Position numbers and translations under genes: made by a program. Below are positions 12,454-23,286 of a stretch of 64,000 bases of DNA, piece by piece; the first letter of the stretch is position 1; each line of letters opens with the position of its first letter. The notes beneath the pieces were generated by a model, which was not told where the DNA came from, did not search any database, and saw only the letters and a list, made by a program, of their open reading frames with translations. This DNA comes from Paramesorhizobium deserti (GTDB taxonomy: Bacteria > Pseudomonadota > Alphaproteobacteria > Rhizobiales > Rhizobiaceae), in the NCBI RefSeq assembly GCF_001558695.1, contig NZ_LNTU01000012.1:496001-560000 (forward strand), read 5' to 3'.

Positions 12454-12606
12454 TTAATTCTTATCCCGGGAAATCGAGCCTGTTGTGATTTCTTCGGGTG
12501 TTGTGGAAATCAGCTCCTCGTCATCCAGAGACTTACCGGGATGCGCTGCTCTAACCAGCAGCACAATCGCGATGGACAACGCCAGATAAATGGAGAGACG
12601 CGACAT
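12454..12606 (-). CDS. Predicted 50-residue single-pass membrane peptide
   Basis: A small gene convergent with glnA. The start ATG at 12606 is preceded by a near-ideal ribosome-binding site, AAGGAGGAATTG. The peptide begins MSRLSIYLALSIAIVLLVR, one hydrophobic segment (about residues 4-18) followed by a basic residue. It ends in a polar, acidic tail rich in Asp, Glu, Ser and Thr (KSLDDEELISTTPEE), with a TAA stop at 12454. I recognise no family. The strong ribosome-binding site and typical small-membrane-protein layout support reality; it could be a stress- or transport-associated small protein, but nothing shows the role. Confidence 0.6.
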   Translation of the reverse strand: MSRLSIYLALSIAIVLLVRAAHPGKSLDDEELISTTPEEITTGSISRDKN

Positions 12607-12778
12607 CGGACAATTCCTCCTTCACGTCGACCAAAACCGAGATCTATCTTCGGAAAAGACGACGCACAGATTCAATAACTTACAACACGTCCTTTGTGCG
12701 CTCCTGAAAGACGCACGGAATGCGCCTGCAAGTTATACGGCTCCGATATCAGCAACTAAAACGGGCAAAATATGGACG

Positions 12779-13513
12779 TTACGATGATCTGGTTGCGGCA
12801 AACATCGCGGCGGCCGCCATCATCTCTTCCTCGCGATGGTCGCGCAGCGCCTTGGCCTCCGCGTCCTCGCCCCAGTGCTCGATGGTCCAGTCCTCGTCGA
12901 GATGGGCGAGCTTCCAGCCTTCCTTCACACTGATCTCGCCCTTGGCGATGGCGAGCGCCAAGATGGCGGAGCCGGTCAAAGTGGTCATGGTGTGGAGCGC
13001 GGCGAGCGCGACCGGTTCGCGGATGGCCGATATGTGAACGCCGAAGGCGGCAATCGCCTCGCGCGGTTGGGCGACATGCATCACCCCTTCGGCCAGGATG
13101 AAATGTGCACCGAGCGCGGACGACGCCCAGTCGATCAGCGGATCCCAGCGATCGGTCTGCCGCCGGACGAGAGCCTCCGGCCCCTCCGCCCGGTAGAACA
13201 GCATGTCGGAGGCGGCGAAGCGCAGCAGATCCTCCGCCACTGCCTGGGGCTCCTCCGCGACACCGTCGATCGCCGTGTTGGCCAGACGGGTCGCCGGCAT
13301 GCGGGCGGGGTCGATGACATCCTTCTGGTCTGCAAATTCATCGGCAACGATCTGCGCCGCGGCGGCGGTCGGCAGGATAAGCGCGCGCCGTCCGGGCGTG
13401 CGCACCGGCTTGCCATCGAGATGGACGCTGTAGCCGCTCTCGCCTTCGGCCACGGTGACGGTCTCATAGAATTTTTTCGGCAGTGGCGTCTTCATCTGCT
13501 TCATATCAGGCAT
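12779..13513 (-). CDS. ATP12 family F1-ATPase assembly chaperone
   Basis: 244 residues from the ATG at 13513 (MPDMKQMKTPLPKKFYETV). It is an ATP12-type chaperone; the family helps assemble the F1 alpha subunit in mitochondria and is conserved in alphaproteobacteria. Family signs are LPKKFYETVTV, LDGKPVRTPGRRALILPT, WDPLIDWASSALGA and the late EDWTIEHWGEDAEA. The chosen start overlaps the preceding HAD gene stop by 8 bp and has GGAAGAAG upstream; a start at 13534 is possible. The N-terminus is a little shorter than I recall for rhizobial members. Confidence 0.9.
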   Translation of the reverse strand: MPDMKQMKTPLPKKFYETVTVAEGESGYSVHLDGKPVRTPGRRALILPTAAAAQIVADEFADQKDVIDPARMPATRLANTAIDGVAEEPQAVAEDLLRFAASDMLFYRAEGPEALVRRQTDRWDPLIDWASSALGAHFILAEGVMHVAQPREAIAAFGVHISAIREPVALAALHTMTTLTGSAILALAIAKGEISVKEGWKLAHLDEDWTIEHWGEDAEAKALRDHREEEMMAAAAMFAATRSS

Positions 13514-14177
13514 CGAGCAATTCACTTCTTCCAAGCAGCGTCAGCAGGTCGGCAGGCGCATCGAGCACATGGTCCGCTCCGCTCGCATGCAATGCCTCCG
13601 GCGTATGATAGCCCCATGAGACCCCCACGGCCGTCGCGCCGGCCGCCCGCGCCATCTCCATATCGTAGATGGCATCGCCGACGACAAGGGCCTCAGCCGG
13701 ATCGAAGCCCGTTTCAGCGCAGGCTTCCAGCACCATGGCCGGATGCGGCTTCGAGGGGCAATCGTCGGCGGTGCGCACGACGAAGAAATGTTTGCCCAGG
13801 CCATGCGTCTCCAGAACCCGGCGGACGCCGCGCCGCGACTTGCCGGTGACCATGCCGATAATGATATCGTCGCGGCGTCCAAGATCGGCGATGAGTTGAG
13901 GAATACCGGGGAAGACCGGTTCGGCAAAATCGGGCTCATCTCGCATCATGATGAAATGATCCTTGTAGCGCTGCGCCAGCCTCTGAACACCCTCATCGAT
14001 CTCGCATTTCAAGAGCCTGGCGATCGCATGATCGAGCGAGAGGCCTATGATCGAGCGAGTGTCCGCTTCTTGAAGCTCGGCCAGGCCGGCCTCGGCAAAG
14101 GTGCGCGCCATGCAGCGGTGGATGACGCCGGCGCTGTCGACCAGCGTGCCGTCGCAATCGAAGAGGACGAGTTTCAT
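13506..14177 (-). CDS. HAD-superfamily hydrolase (phosphoglycolate phosphatase-like)
   Basis: 223 residues. HAD motif I is FDCDGTLVDS with the nucleophilic and acid/base Asp; motif II is VTGKSRRG; motif III Lys is in CPSKPHP; motif IV is VVGDAIYDMEMA. An alpha-helical cap is inserted after motif I, typical of the Gph/PGMB subfamily, so the substrate is a small phosphate ester but cannot be named. The ATG at 14177 shares one base with the stop of the upstream pseudouridine synthase, and the 3' end overlaps the ATP12 gene, so the three form a tight operon. Confidence 0.9.
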   Translation of the reverse strand: MKLVLFDCDGTLVDSAGVIHRCMARTFAEAGLAELQEADTRSIIGLSLDHAIARLLKCEIDEGVQRLAQRYKDHFIMMRDEPDFAEPVFPGIPQLIADLGRRDDIIIGMVTGKSRRGVRRVLETHGLGKHFFVVRTADDCPSKPHPAMVLEACAETGFDPAEALVVGDAIYDMEMARAAGATAVGVSWGYHTPEALHASGADHVLDAPADLLTLLGRSELLDA

Positions 14178-15160
14178 CAATCCGCCTCCGCCAGCGCCTC
14201 GTCGAAACCGAGAAGGTTCCAGCTTTGCACCATATGCGGCGGCAGCGGCGCGGTCACATCGATGATGCCGCCGCCGGGATTGGGAATGCGGATGCGGCGG
14301 GCATGGAGATGCAGGCGCTTCTGCAGACCGCCGGGAAATTCCCAGTTCTGGTCGGCCTCGAAATATTTGGGATCGCCGATGATGGGGTGGCTGATATGGG
14401 CGGCGTGGACGCGCAATTGGTGGGTGCGTCCGGTATAGGGCTCCATCTCCAGCCAGGCGAGGTTGCGGCCGGCCGTCTCGACGACGCGGTAATAGGAAAC
14501 TGCGTGATCGGAATCCGGCTCGCCATGCTCGCACACGCGCATCCTGTCGCCATCGGGCGTCGCCTCCTTGACGAGCCAGGTGGAAATCTTGTCCTCGCGC
14601 TTGCGCGGCACGCCTTTCACCAGCGCCCAATAGGTCTTCTTGGTATCGCGCTCGCGGAAGGCGGCGGTGAGCGCCTGGGCGGCGCCGCGCGTCTTTGCGA
14701 CAACCAGTACGCCTGACGTATCCCGGTCGAGACGATGCACCAGCCGGGGCTTCTCGCCCTTCTTGTTGCGCCAGGCCTCCAGCATGGCGTCGACATGGCG
14801 CGAGACGCCCGATCCGCCCTGCACAGCCAATCCGGCAGGTTTGTTGAAGACATAAACCTTGGGATCTTCATAAAGCAGCATCTGGGCCAGAACGTCGGCA
14901 TCGCCCTGGTTGCGGATGGTGCGGCCGGTCAGCGGCCCGGCGGATTTCTCGTCGACGCCCAACGGCGGAACGCGGATGGTCTGGCCGGGCTGGACGCGGG
15001 TATCGGCCTTGGCGCGGCCGCCGTCGACACGGACCTGGCCCGAGCGCAGCAGCTTCTGGAGATGGCCGAAGCCGAGACCGGGATAATGCACCTTGAACCA
15101 GCGGTCGAGCCGCATGCCCGCCTCGCCCGCATCAACCGTTTTTTGTTCTACACCCGCCAT
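14177..15160 (-). CDS. rluC: RluA-family 23S rRNA pseudouridine synthase (RluC-like)
   Basis: 327 residues. The N-terminal S4 RNA-binding domain (residues about 15-75, RLDRWFKVHYPGLGFGHLQK) is followed by a pseudouridine synthase domain with catalytic Asp in HRLDRDTSGVLVVAK, plus YTGRTHQLRVH and HPIIGDPKY. S4 plus this motif set places it with RluC/RluD; the exact uridine targets are not certain from sequence. Start ATG 15160 (MAGVEQKTVDAGEAG). It is the first gene of the operon with the HAD and ATP12 genes. Confidence 0.92.
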   Translation of the reverse strand: MAGVEQKTVDAGEAGMRLDRWFKVHYPGLGFGHLQKLLRSGQVRVDGGRAKADTRVQPGQTIRVPPLGVDEKSAGPLTGRTIRNQGDADVLAQMLLYEDPKVYVFNKPAGLAVQGGSGVSRHVDAMLEAWRNKKGEKPRLVHRLDRDTSGVLVVAKTRGAAQALTAAFRERDTKKTYWALVKGVPRKREDKISTWLVKEATPDGDRMRVCEHGEPDSDHAVSYYRVVETAGRNLAWLEMEPYTGRTHQLRVHAAHISHPIIGDPKYFEADQNWEFPGGLQKRLHLHARRIRIPNPGGGIIDVTAPLPPHMVQSWNLLGFDEALAEAD

Positions 15161-15499
15161 ATTTCCTTAACCCAGTTCTGAATTGGCCTGCTCTACCATC
15201 AGCCGGCTTCTCATGCGAGCCACAATTCGCAGGTGCACACTGGAACGCATGCCGCCTTCGAAAAACGCCCAAGCTTATCAAAGCGAAGGCGCGTATCCTC
15301 ACGCGATATAAAAAACATTGACGTAACGTGTCATCCAGATGCAAAAAGCTCTTTGATCACGGCCAGTTACAGGCCGTTGCAAATTATGGTTTCAATAGTC
15401 ACGGAACCGCCACTACCTGACTGCATGGGTTATTGCGGCGCACGCACCACGCACTATCTAGCTGGCGTCTGAAATGTCTCGAACCCTTGGAGTGGCAAA
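15161..15499. other. Divergent promoter region between the rRNA pseudouridine synthase and ndvA
   Basis: 339 bp with no supported gene; a 70-codon minus frame looks random. An inverted repeat ACGGCC-N7-GGCCGT at 15359-15377 could be an operator for ndvA but has no match to a known regulator that I can name. Confidence 0.5.
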
Positions 15500-17284
15500 T
15501 TGTCCTTGCTGAGCATTTACTGGAGATCACTGCGATATCTGGGAGCCGACAAGTGGTCAACCATCCTTCTATGCGCGGCGAATATCGTGCTGGCGGGTGT
15601 AACCGTTGCTGAACCCGTTCTGTTCGGCCGGGTGATCGATTCCATCTCCGACAAGGGCGCGACCCTGCCGACGCTGGCGATGTGGGCGGGTCTCGGCGTG
15701 TTCAACGTCGTCGCTGTCGTGCTGGTGGCGCGCGGAGCGGACAGGCTGGCGCATAAGCTGCGCCTCAGCGTGCTCTCAAGCTCTTTCGAGCGTGTCATCA
15801 CCATGCCACTCTCCTGGCATCATACGCGCGGCACCTCGAACGCGCTGCATACGCTGTTGCGTGCGACGGAATCGCTCTTCACACTCTGGCTCGAATTTCT
15901 GCGCAACCACTTTTCCACCGTGGTGGGGCTCGCCATTCTCGTGCCGACCGCGATGCAGATGGATATGCGGCTGTCGCTGGTTCTCGTCATCCTCGGCGTC
16001 ATCTATGTGATGATCGGCCAGTTGGTGACGCGTAAGACCAAGGGCGGCCAGGCCGCCGTCGAGCGCCACCACCACAAGGTCTTCGAGCATGTCAGCGATT
16101 CGATCAGCAATGTCGCCGTGCTGCAAAGTTACAATCGCATCAGCGAGGAAGCCAAGTCGCTGCAGCAATTTGCTGACCGCCTTCTTCAGGCGCAGAACCC
16201 GGTTCTCAACTGGTGGGCGCTGGCGAGCGGTCTGAACCGCATGGCCTCCACCATTTCCATGGTCATCGTCCTGCTTCTCGGCGCCTATCTCGTCGCCAAG
16301 GGCGAGTTGCGCGTCGGCCAGGTGGTCGCCTTCATCGGCTTCGCACAGCTGATGATCGGCCGTCTCGACCAGATCAGCAATTTCGTCAACCAGACGGTGA
16401 CGGCGCGCGCCAAGCTGGAAGAATTCTTCCAGATGGAGGATTCGACCGCCGAACGCCAGGAGCCGGCTTCCGCCCGCTCGCTCGATCATGTCGAGGGCAA
16501 TATCATCTTCGACAACGTGACCTACGAGTTCGCCAATTCCGGCCAGGGCGTCTATGACGTTTCCTTCGAGGCGAAGGCCGGCCAGACTGTGGCGATCGTC
16601 GGTCCGACGGGCGCCGGCAAGACGACGCTGATCAATCTCCTGCAGCGCGTCTACGATCCGCAGCATGGTCGTATCCTCATCGACGGCGTGGATACGCGCG
16701 AAGTGAGCCGCCATTCGCTGCGTCATGCGATTGCGACCGTCTTCCAGGATGCGGGCATGTTCAACCGCTCGATCGAGGACAATATCCGCATCGGTCGGGC
16801 GGACGCCTCCAACGAGGAGGTGCATGCCGCGGCCCGCGCCGCCGCCGCGCACGACTTCATCCTCTCCAAGAGCGCCGGTTACGATACGGTCGTCGGCGAA
16901 CGCGGATCGCAGCTTTCGGGCGGCGAGAGGCAGCGTCTGGCGATCGCCCGCGCGGTGCTGAAGAACGCGCCTATCCTGGTTCTCGACGAGGCAACGAGCG
17001 CGCTCGACGTCGAGACCGAGGCGCAGGTGAAGGATGCGATCGACGAGCTCAGCGACAACCGCACGACCTTCATCATCGCTCACCGTCTGTCGACCGTGCG
17101 CAATGCCGATCTCGTCCTGTTCCTCGACAAGGGGCATCTGGTTGAATCAGGCAGGTTCGACGAGCTTGCCAGCCAGAACGGCCGGTTTGCAGCCCTTCTC
17201 AGGGCCGGCGGCCTCATCGCCGAGGATGCGGAAAAGGACAAGGGCAACGTCACGCCCTTCCCGCTCAAAGGTGCGGCTGCGTAA
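15500..17284 (+). CDS. ndvA: Cyclic beta-1,2-glucan export ABC transporter NdvA
   Basis: 594-residue half-transporter with fused membrane and ATPase domains, exporting cyclic beta-1,2-glucan across the inner membrane (NdvA/ChvA/Cgt family). The membrane domain (about 1-310) has six hydrophobic segments. The ATPase domain has Walker A VGPTGAGKTTL, signature LSGGERQRLAIARA, Walker B ILVLDEATSALD and the H-loop IIAHRLSTVRNAD. The start is TTG at 15500 (MSLLSIYWRSLRYLGADKW), matching the family N-terminus, with GGAG 7 nt upstream. The glucan synthase partner ndvB is not in this window. A terminator follows. Confidence 0.95.
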   Translation: MSLLSIYWRSLRYLGADKWSTILLCAANIVLAGVTVAEPVLFGRVIDSISDKGATLPTLAMWAGLGVFNVVAVVLVARGADRLAHKLRLSVLSSSFERVITMPLSWHHTRGTSNALHTLLRATESLFTLWLEFLRNHFSTVVGLAILVPTAMQMDMRLSLVLVILGVIYVMIGQLVTRKTKGGQAAVERHHHKVFEHVSDSISNVAVLQSYNRISEEAKSLQQFADRLLQAQNPVLNWWALASGLNRMASTISMVIVLLLGAYLVAKGELRVGQVVAFIGFAQLMIGRLDQISNFVNQTVTARAKLEEFFQMEDSTAERQEPASARSLDHVEGNIIFDNVTYEFANSGQGVYDVSFEAKAGQTVAIVGPTGAGKTTLINLLQRVYDPQHGRILIDGVDTREVSRHSLRHAIATVFQDAGMFNRSIEDNIRIGRADASNEEVHAAARAAAAHDFILSKSAGYDTVVGERGSQLSGGERQRLAIARAVLKNAPILVLDEATSALDVETEAQVKDAIDELSDNRTTFIIAHRLSTVRNADLVLFLDKGHLVESGRFDELASQNGRFAALLRAGGLIAEDAEKDKGNVTPFPLKGAAA

Positions 17285-17307
17285 ACGCCTATCGGCTTGA
17301 GATGCGG

Positions 17308-17336
17308 AAAAGCCCGGCAGCAATGCCGGGCTTTTT
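17308..17336 (+). terminator. Intrinsic terminator of ndvA
   Basis: Stem AAAGCCCGGCA/TGCCGGGCTTT (11 bp) with a 4-nt loop and T tract, 23 bp after the ndvA stop. Confidence 0.9.
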
Positions 17337-17551
17337 GTAAAGATGACAGGTTCATATATCCGCCCAATTGGCTGAACCTATGGGCGCGCATAGCGGCAGC
17401 AGGCTCTTGATTTCATTCAGCACAGGCCGTAGTTTCCGCCCATGATGTTCATGTCCACATTCTTCCCGCTGATCTGAACGGCTTCTCAAGCTGTTCCATG
17501 AGAGATCAACACGGTCGCGCTTATGCGTGGGCCGCTGCGGAGAATGTTTAA

Positions 17552-18340
17552 ATGCCGAAAATTCAAGACAATGGCCTGACCGCCCGTCAGGTGCAGGATT
17601 TCATCGATACCGGTTTCGTCAAAATCGAAAATGCCTTCAGTGCCGACCTTGCAAGGCAATGCAGGGACGAACTTTGGCGCGAGATCGGGCTTTCCCCGGA
17701 CGAGCCTGAGGGTTGGAGAGACCCGGTCATCCGGGTCGGCTTCATGTCTACCCCGCCCTTCATCGAGGCGGCCAACACGCCGCTTCTGCACAAGGCTTAT
17801 GATCAGCTCGCTGGCGAGGGGCGCTGGCTTCAGCCCAAGGGCCTTGGCACCTTCCCTATCCGCTTTCCCTCGCCGGACGCTCCCGGCGATGATGGCTGGC
17901 ATGTGGATATGAGCTTCGGCGACAGCCCCGATTTCATGGAATGGCGCGTCAATGTGAAAAGCAGCGGGCGCGCCTTGCTGATGCTTTTCCTGTTCTCCGA
18001 CATCGGGACCGATGACGCACCCACGCGGATAAGGAAAGGCTCGCATTTGACCATTGCGCGGGAGCTGCTTCCATTCGGCGAGAGGGGTGCGACGCTCCGG
18101 CAGCTATCGGCCGATGGTTACGCCTCGACGGAAGACTGCGCAGTGGAACTGGCGACCGGAGCGGCAGGCTCGGTCTATCTGTGCCATCCATTTCTCGTCC
18201 ACGCCGCACAGCCGCACCGTGGAAAAGAACCCCGCTTCATGGCGCAGCCACCGCTCTTGCCCAAGGCCGAGTTCGACCCGGCACTACCGCCCTCGCCGGT
18301 GCAGATCGCCATTCGACGGGCATGTGGGCTGAAATTTTAA
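17552..18340 (+). CDS. Phytanoyl-CoA dioxygenase (PhyH)-like Fe(II)/2-oxoglutarate oxygenase
   Basis: 262 residues. The double-stranded beta-helix fold is indicated by HxD at H117/D119 (DGWHVDMSFGD), distal His in LCHPFLVHAAQPHRG (H212 or H217) and the following Arg, the usual Fe(II) and 2-oxoglutarate ligands. The substrate is unknown; relatives hydroxylate lipids, small molecules or antibiotics precursors. It follows the ndvA terminator by about 215 bp and is convergent with rarA. Together with ndvA it interrupts the minus-strand gene series, so the pair may be a lineage-specific insertion. Confidence 0.85.
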   Translation: MPKIQDNGLTARQVQDFIDTGFVKIENAFSADLARQCRDELWREIGLSPDEPEGWRDPVIRVGFMSTPPFIEAANTPLLHKAYDQLAGEGRWLQPKGLGTFPIRFPSPDAPGDDGWHVDMSFGDSPDFMEWRVNVKSSGRALLMLFLFSDIGTDDAPTRIRKGSHLTIARELLPFGERGATLRQLSADGYASTEDCAVELATGAAGSVYLCHPFLVHAAQPHRGKEPRFMAQPPLLPKAEFDPALPPSPVQIAIRRACGLKF

Positions 18341-18389
18341 GCCGATATCGTTCGGGGCCGCCAAACGACCCCGAGCTCTCCCCTATGGA

Positions 18390-19700
18390 TTACCCCTGCC
18401 GCTCGCGCCGCAGCTTGGTCCAATAATCCAGCCGTTTGCGGATTTCCCTTTCAAAACCGCGCTCCGGCGGATCGTAGAAGTTCTGGCGGCCCATCGCCTC
18501 GGGGAAATAGTCCTGGCCCGAGAATGCGTCGGGCTGGTCATGATCATAGGCGTAGCCCGCGCCATAGCCCTCACCTTTCATCAGCTTGGTCGGCGCATTG
18601 AGGATATGCTTGGGCGGAACGAGCGAGCCGTTTTCCTTGGCCGCGCGCATCGCCGCCTTATAGGCGGTGTAGACGGCATTCGATTTCGGCGCTGTCGCCA
18701 GATAAACGCAGGCCTCCGCCAGGGCCAGCTCACCTTCCGGGGAACCGAGATAATCATAGGCGTCCTTGGCGGCATTGGCGATGACAAGGGCCTGCGGATC
18801 GGCAAGGCCGATATCCTCCGAAGCCATGCGCACCAGCCGGCGGCCGAGATAGAGCGGATCCTCGCCCGCGTCGAACATGCGGCAGAGATAATAGAGCGCT
18901 GCATCCGGGTCCGATCCGCGCACGGATTTATGCAGCGCCGAAATCAGATTGTAATGGCCGTCCTGGCTCTTGTCATAGACCGGCGCGCGGCGCTGCACGA
19001 TCTCCTGCAATTGGGCGGCATTGAAGGTTTCTCCCTCGCGCGCGGCACGCCAGACTTCCTCGGCAAGCGTCAGCGCCGCCCTGCCGTCGCCATCCGCCAT
19101 GCGGACGAGGCTTGCCCTACCCTCCTCGTCGAGCGGCAGTTTGCGGCCTTCGCTCTCCTCGGCGCGGGCAAGAAGCGTGGCGATGCTTGTCGCATCATGG
19201 GGATGAAAGGTCAGCACACGCGCCCGCGACAAAAGCGCGGCGTTCAGCTCGAAGGACGGGTTCTCGGTCGTCGCGCCGATCAGAATAACGGTGCCGTCCT
19301 CCATCACCGGCAGGAATGAATCCTGCTGCGCACGATTAAAGCGATGGATCTCATCGACGAAGAGCAGCGTCTGCCGGCCCGACATGCGGCGCGCGCGGGC
19401 GCCGTCGAATACCTTCTTCAAATCCGCGACACCGGAGAAGATCGCCGATATCTGCTCGAAGGCCAGATTGGTCTCGCCGGCAAGCAGCCGCGCCACGGTC
19501 GTCTTGCCGGTGCCGGGCGGCCCCCAGAAGATCATCGAGCCGAGCGTGCCCGAGGCGATCATGCGCGTCAGCACGCCCTCGGGACCGGTCAGATGCGGCT
19601 GTCCCGTCACCTCAGAAAGGTGGCGGGGACGCATGCGATCGGCGAGCGGCCGGTTGCGGTCGGCCTGAGGATCGATACTGGCGGAGAAAAGGTCGGTCAT
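18390..19700 (-). CDS. rarA: Replication-associated recombination protein A (MgsA/RarA)
   Basis: 436-residue AAA+ ATPase of the RarA/WHIP/Mgs1 family that acts at stalled replication forks with SSB. Walker A is WGPPGTGKTTVARLLA, Walker B FVDEIHRFNRAQQD, sensor 1 IGATTENPSFELNAALLSR. The C-terminal half carries the tetramerisation domain with HYNLISALHKSVRGSDPDAALYYL. Start ATG 19700 (MTDLFSASIDPQ). It lies 16 bp downstream of degP on the same strand and is probably co-transcribed. Confidence 0.96.
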   Translation of the reverse strand: MTDLFSASIDPQADRNRPLADRMRPRHLSEVTGQPHLTGPEGVLTRMIASGTLGSMIFWGPPGTGKTTVARLLAGETNLAFEQISAIFSGVADLKKVFDGARARRMSGRQTLLFVDEIHRFNRAQQDSFLPVMEDGTVILIGATTENPSFELNAALLSRARVLTFHPHDATSIATLLARAEESEGRKLPLDEEGRASLVRMADGDGRAALTLAEEVWRAAREGETFNAAQLQEIVQRRAPVYDKSQDGHYNLISALHKSVRGSDPDAALYYLCRMFDAGEDPLYLGRRLVRMASEDIGLADPQALVIANAAKDAYDYLGSPEGELALAEACVYLATAPKSNAVYTAYKAAMRAAKENGSLVPPKHILNAPTKLMKGEGYGAGYAYDHDQPDAFSGQDYFPEAMGRQNFYDPPERGFEREIRKRLDYWTKLRRERQG

Positions 19701-19716
19701 GCCCTATGCCTAAAGG

Positions 19717-21240
<1,524 letters not shown>

Positions 21241-21534
21241 GGGGAACTCCGGAATTGGTGCTGAGAGATAGATAGGCGGGAAAGCCTGGCCGGCCAAGCC
21301 GCAAGCATCGGATGATTGCTAGCGATAAGGGGCGGGAATATGAAATCCAATCCGCAGATTGCCGCAATCGACAGGATTCCGCGGTTGAGCCAATTTGCTT
21401 GAGATCGTTCTGAACCGTTATCGCAGCGGAAAGATAGAGCACGGCCACTACAGGAAGTAGAGAGGTTTCTATTTTGATGGAATCGGGGCCACGGGTAGCG
21501 ATTCTCTAATTCTGACCGCTGGTGGAGTGGCGAT

Positions 21535-21578
21535 GTTCCGGAATGGATCCTCGTGCCCCTGGGGATCCATTCCGGAAC
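21535..21578. repeat. 16-bp perfect inverted repeat
   Basis: GTTCCGGAATGGATCC and its exact reverse complement are separated by 12 bp. It has no T tract, so it is not a simple terminator. It resembles the inverted repeats at 26508 and 55071 in starting with a GGTTCC/GTTCC-type arm. Confidence 0.8.
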
Positions 21579-21646
21579 GGTCAAACCGAAAATCGCTTCG
21601 CAGTTTTGAAATCCTGCATATGCTGGGCCCCGCCGGCTCCCCCAAA

Positions 21647-21671
21647 CGAAAAAGGGGCCTTGCGGCCCCTT
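21647..21671 (-). terminator. Intrinsic terminator of the ribosomal protein operon
   Basis: On the minus strand, AAGGGGCC/GGCCCCTT (8 bp, 4-nt loop) is followed by a TTTTTCGTTT tract, 24 bp after the rplQ stop. Confidence 0.9.
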
Positions 21672-21694
21672 GTTCATCTCAGATGTGAAAGCGA

Positions 21695-22123
21695 TTATGC
21701 CGCTTCTGCCGTCGAGGCCTCTTCAGCCTCGGTGCGGGCGCGGTCCTTGGCGCCCTTGGCATCGACATCGCGCTCCACGAATTCAACAACCGCCAGAGGC
21801 GCGTTGTCGCCGGCGCGGAAACCGGCCTTCATGACGCGGAGATAGCCGCCATTGCGCTGGGCGTAGCGGGTTGCCAGCGTATCGAACAGCTTGGCGACCA
21901 GCTTAGCGTCGCGGATGGCCGAAATGGCCTGACGGCGAGCATGAAGATCGCCGCGCTTGCCAAGGGTGACAAGCTTTTCGACGATGGGACGAATTTCCTT
22001 GGCCTTGGGCAGCGTCGTCACGATCTGCTCATGCTCGATCAGCGATGCGGCCATATTGGCAAACATCGCCTTGCGGTGGCTGGCAGTCCGGTTCAGCTTG
22101 CGGCCTGATTTACCGTGGCGCAT
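21695..22123 (-). CDS. rplQ: 50S ribosomal protein L17
   Basis: 142 residues starting [20 protein letters not shown], the exact L17 N-terminus. The core is followed by an alphaproteobacterial Ala/Glu-rich tail ending EEASTAEAA. It is the last gene of the long operon, 46 bp after rpoA, and is followed by an intrinsic terminator. Confidence 0.98.
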   Translation of the reverse strand: MRHGKSGRKLNRTASHRKAMFANMAASLIEHEQIVTTLPKAKEIRPIVEKLVTLGKRGDLHARRQAISAIRDAKLVAKLFDTLATRYAQRNGGYLRVMKAGFRAGDNAPLAVVEFVERDVDAKGAKDRARTEAEEASTAEAA

Positions 22124-22169
22124 GAGCCTTCTCCTTCAATCTTTCCTGTCCGGCGTCTGGCCGGTATTC

Positions 22170-23183
22170 TCAATATTGATCTTCGTAACGCTTGGCGAGA
22201 TCTTCGATGTTTTCCGGCGGCCAGGACGGAATCTCCATGCCCAGATGGAGGCCCATGGAGGCCAGGACTTCCTTGATCTCGTTCAGCGACTTGCGGCCGA
22301 AATTCGGGGTCCGCAGCATCTCGGCTTCCGTCTTCTGGATCAGGTCGCCGATATAGACGATGTTGTCGTTCTTCAGGCAGTTGGCCGAACGGACCGACAG
22401 CTCCAGCTCGTCCACCTTCTTCAGCAGCGCCGGGTTGAAGGCGAGCTCCGCCACCTGCTCTTGCGGCGCTTCCTTCTGCGGCTCTTCGAAATTGACGAAG
22501 ATCGAAAGCTGATCCTGGAGGATACGGGCAGCGTAAGCAACCGCATCCTCGCCGGTGATCGAACCGTCCGTCTCGATGTTGAGCGTCAGCTTGTCATAGT
22601 CGAGCACCTGGCCCTCGCGGGTGTTCTCGACCTTGTAAGACACCTTGCGGACCGGCGAGTAGAGGCTGTCGACCGGGATCAAGCCGATCGGCGCGTCTTC
22701 AGCGCGGTTGCGGTCGGCCGGGACGTAGCCCTTGCCGGTGTTGACAGTGAATTCCATGCGGATTTCCGCGCCCTCGTCGAGGGTGCAGATCACATGATCT
22801 GGATTGAGGATCTCGACATCGCCGACCGTCTGGATATCGCCTGCGGTCACCACGCCGGGGCCTTCCTTGCGGACGACCATGCGCTTCGGCCCGTCGCCCT
22901 CCATCTTGATGGCGATTTCCTTGATGTTGAGGACGATATCCGTCACGTCCTCGCGCACACCGGCGATCGAGGAGAACTCATGCAGCACGCCGTCGATCTG
23001 CACCGCGGTCACCGCAGCGCCGCGCAGCGAAGAAAGCAGCACGCGGCGCAGCGCGTTGCCGAGCGTCAGGCCATAGCCGCGCTCGAGCGGCTCGGCGATC
23101 ACGGTCGCCTTGGTCTTCGAACCCGAGGTCTGGAACTCAACCTTGTTCGGCTTGATCAGTTCCTGCCAGTTTTTCTGGATCAT
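22170..23183 (-). CDS. rpoA: RNA polymerase subunit alpha
   Basis: 337 residues. The N-terminal domain (to about 235) dimerises and nucleates core assembly ([20 protein letters not shown]). The C-terminal domain binds UP elements and activators ([17 protein letters not shown] and [12 protein letters not shown]). The ATG at 23183 ([17 protein letters not shown]) fits the family start and has AAGGAAAAG upstream; an in-frame ATG 12 codons earlier has no family support. It sits between rpsK and rplQ. Confidence 0.98.
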   Translation of the reverse strand: MIQKNWQELIKPNKVEFQTSGSKTKATVIAEPLERGYGLTLGNALRRVLLSSLRGAAVTAVQIDGVLHEFSSIAGVREDVTDIVLNIKEIAIKMEGDGPKRMVVRKEGPGVVTAGDIQTVGDVEILNPDHVICTLDEGAEIRMEFTVNTGKGYVPADRNRAEDAPIGLIPVDSLYSPVRKVSYKVENTREGQVLDYDKLTLNIETDGSITGEDAVAYAARILQDQLSIFVNFEEPQKEAPQEQVAELAFNPALLKKVDELELSVRSANCLKNDNIVYIGDLIQKTEAEMLRTPNFGRKSLNEIKEVLASMGLHLGMEIPSWPPENIEDLAKRYEDQY

Positions 23184-23286
23184 TTGCTTTTCCTTGTCCT
23201 TGCCTTCACCACCATCCAATCGTGGCGACAGAGCGTGGAACCGCAGAGGAGCCCCGACTGGGGCTCGTACGGTTTAAGATCGCAGG

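Larger units (their letters stand above)
21241..21694. other. Intergenic region between rplQ and degP
   Basis: 454 bp. It holds the rplQ terminator (21647-21671), a long perfect palindrome (21535-21578), and TTTTGATGGAATC at 21472-21484, a 13-mer that recurs near 55079. The degP promoter must lie between about 21240 and 21530. No gene is seen. Confidence 0.6.

Noticed and set aside
15132-15344. 70-codon minus-strand frame upstream of the rRNA pseudouridine synthase
   Set aside because: It overlaps the start of a real gene and has random composition.
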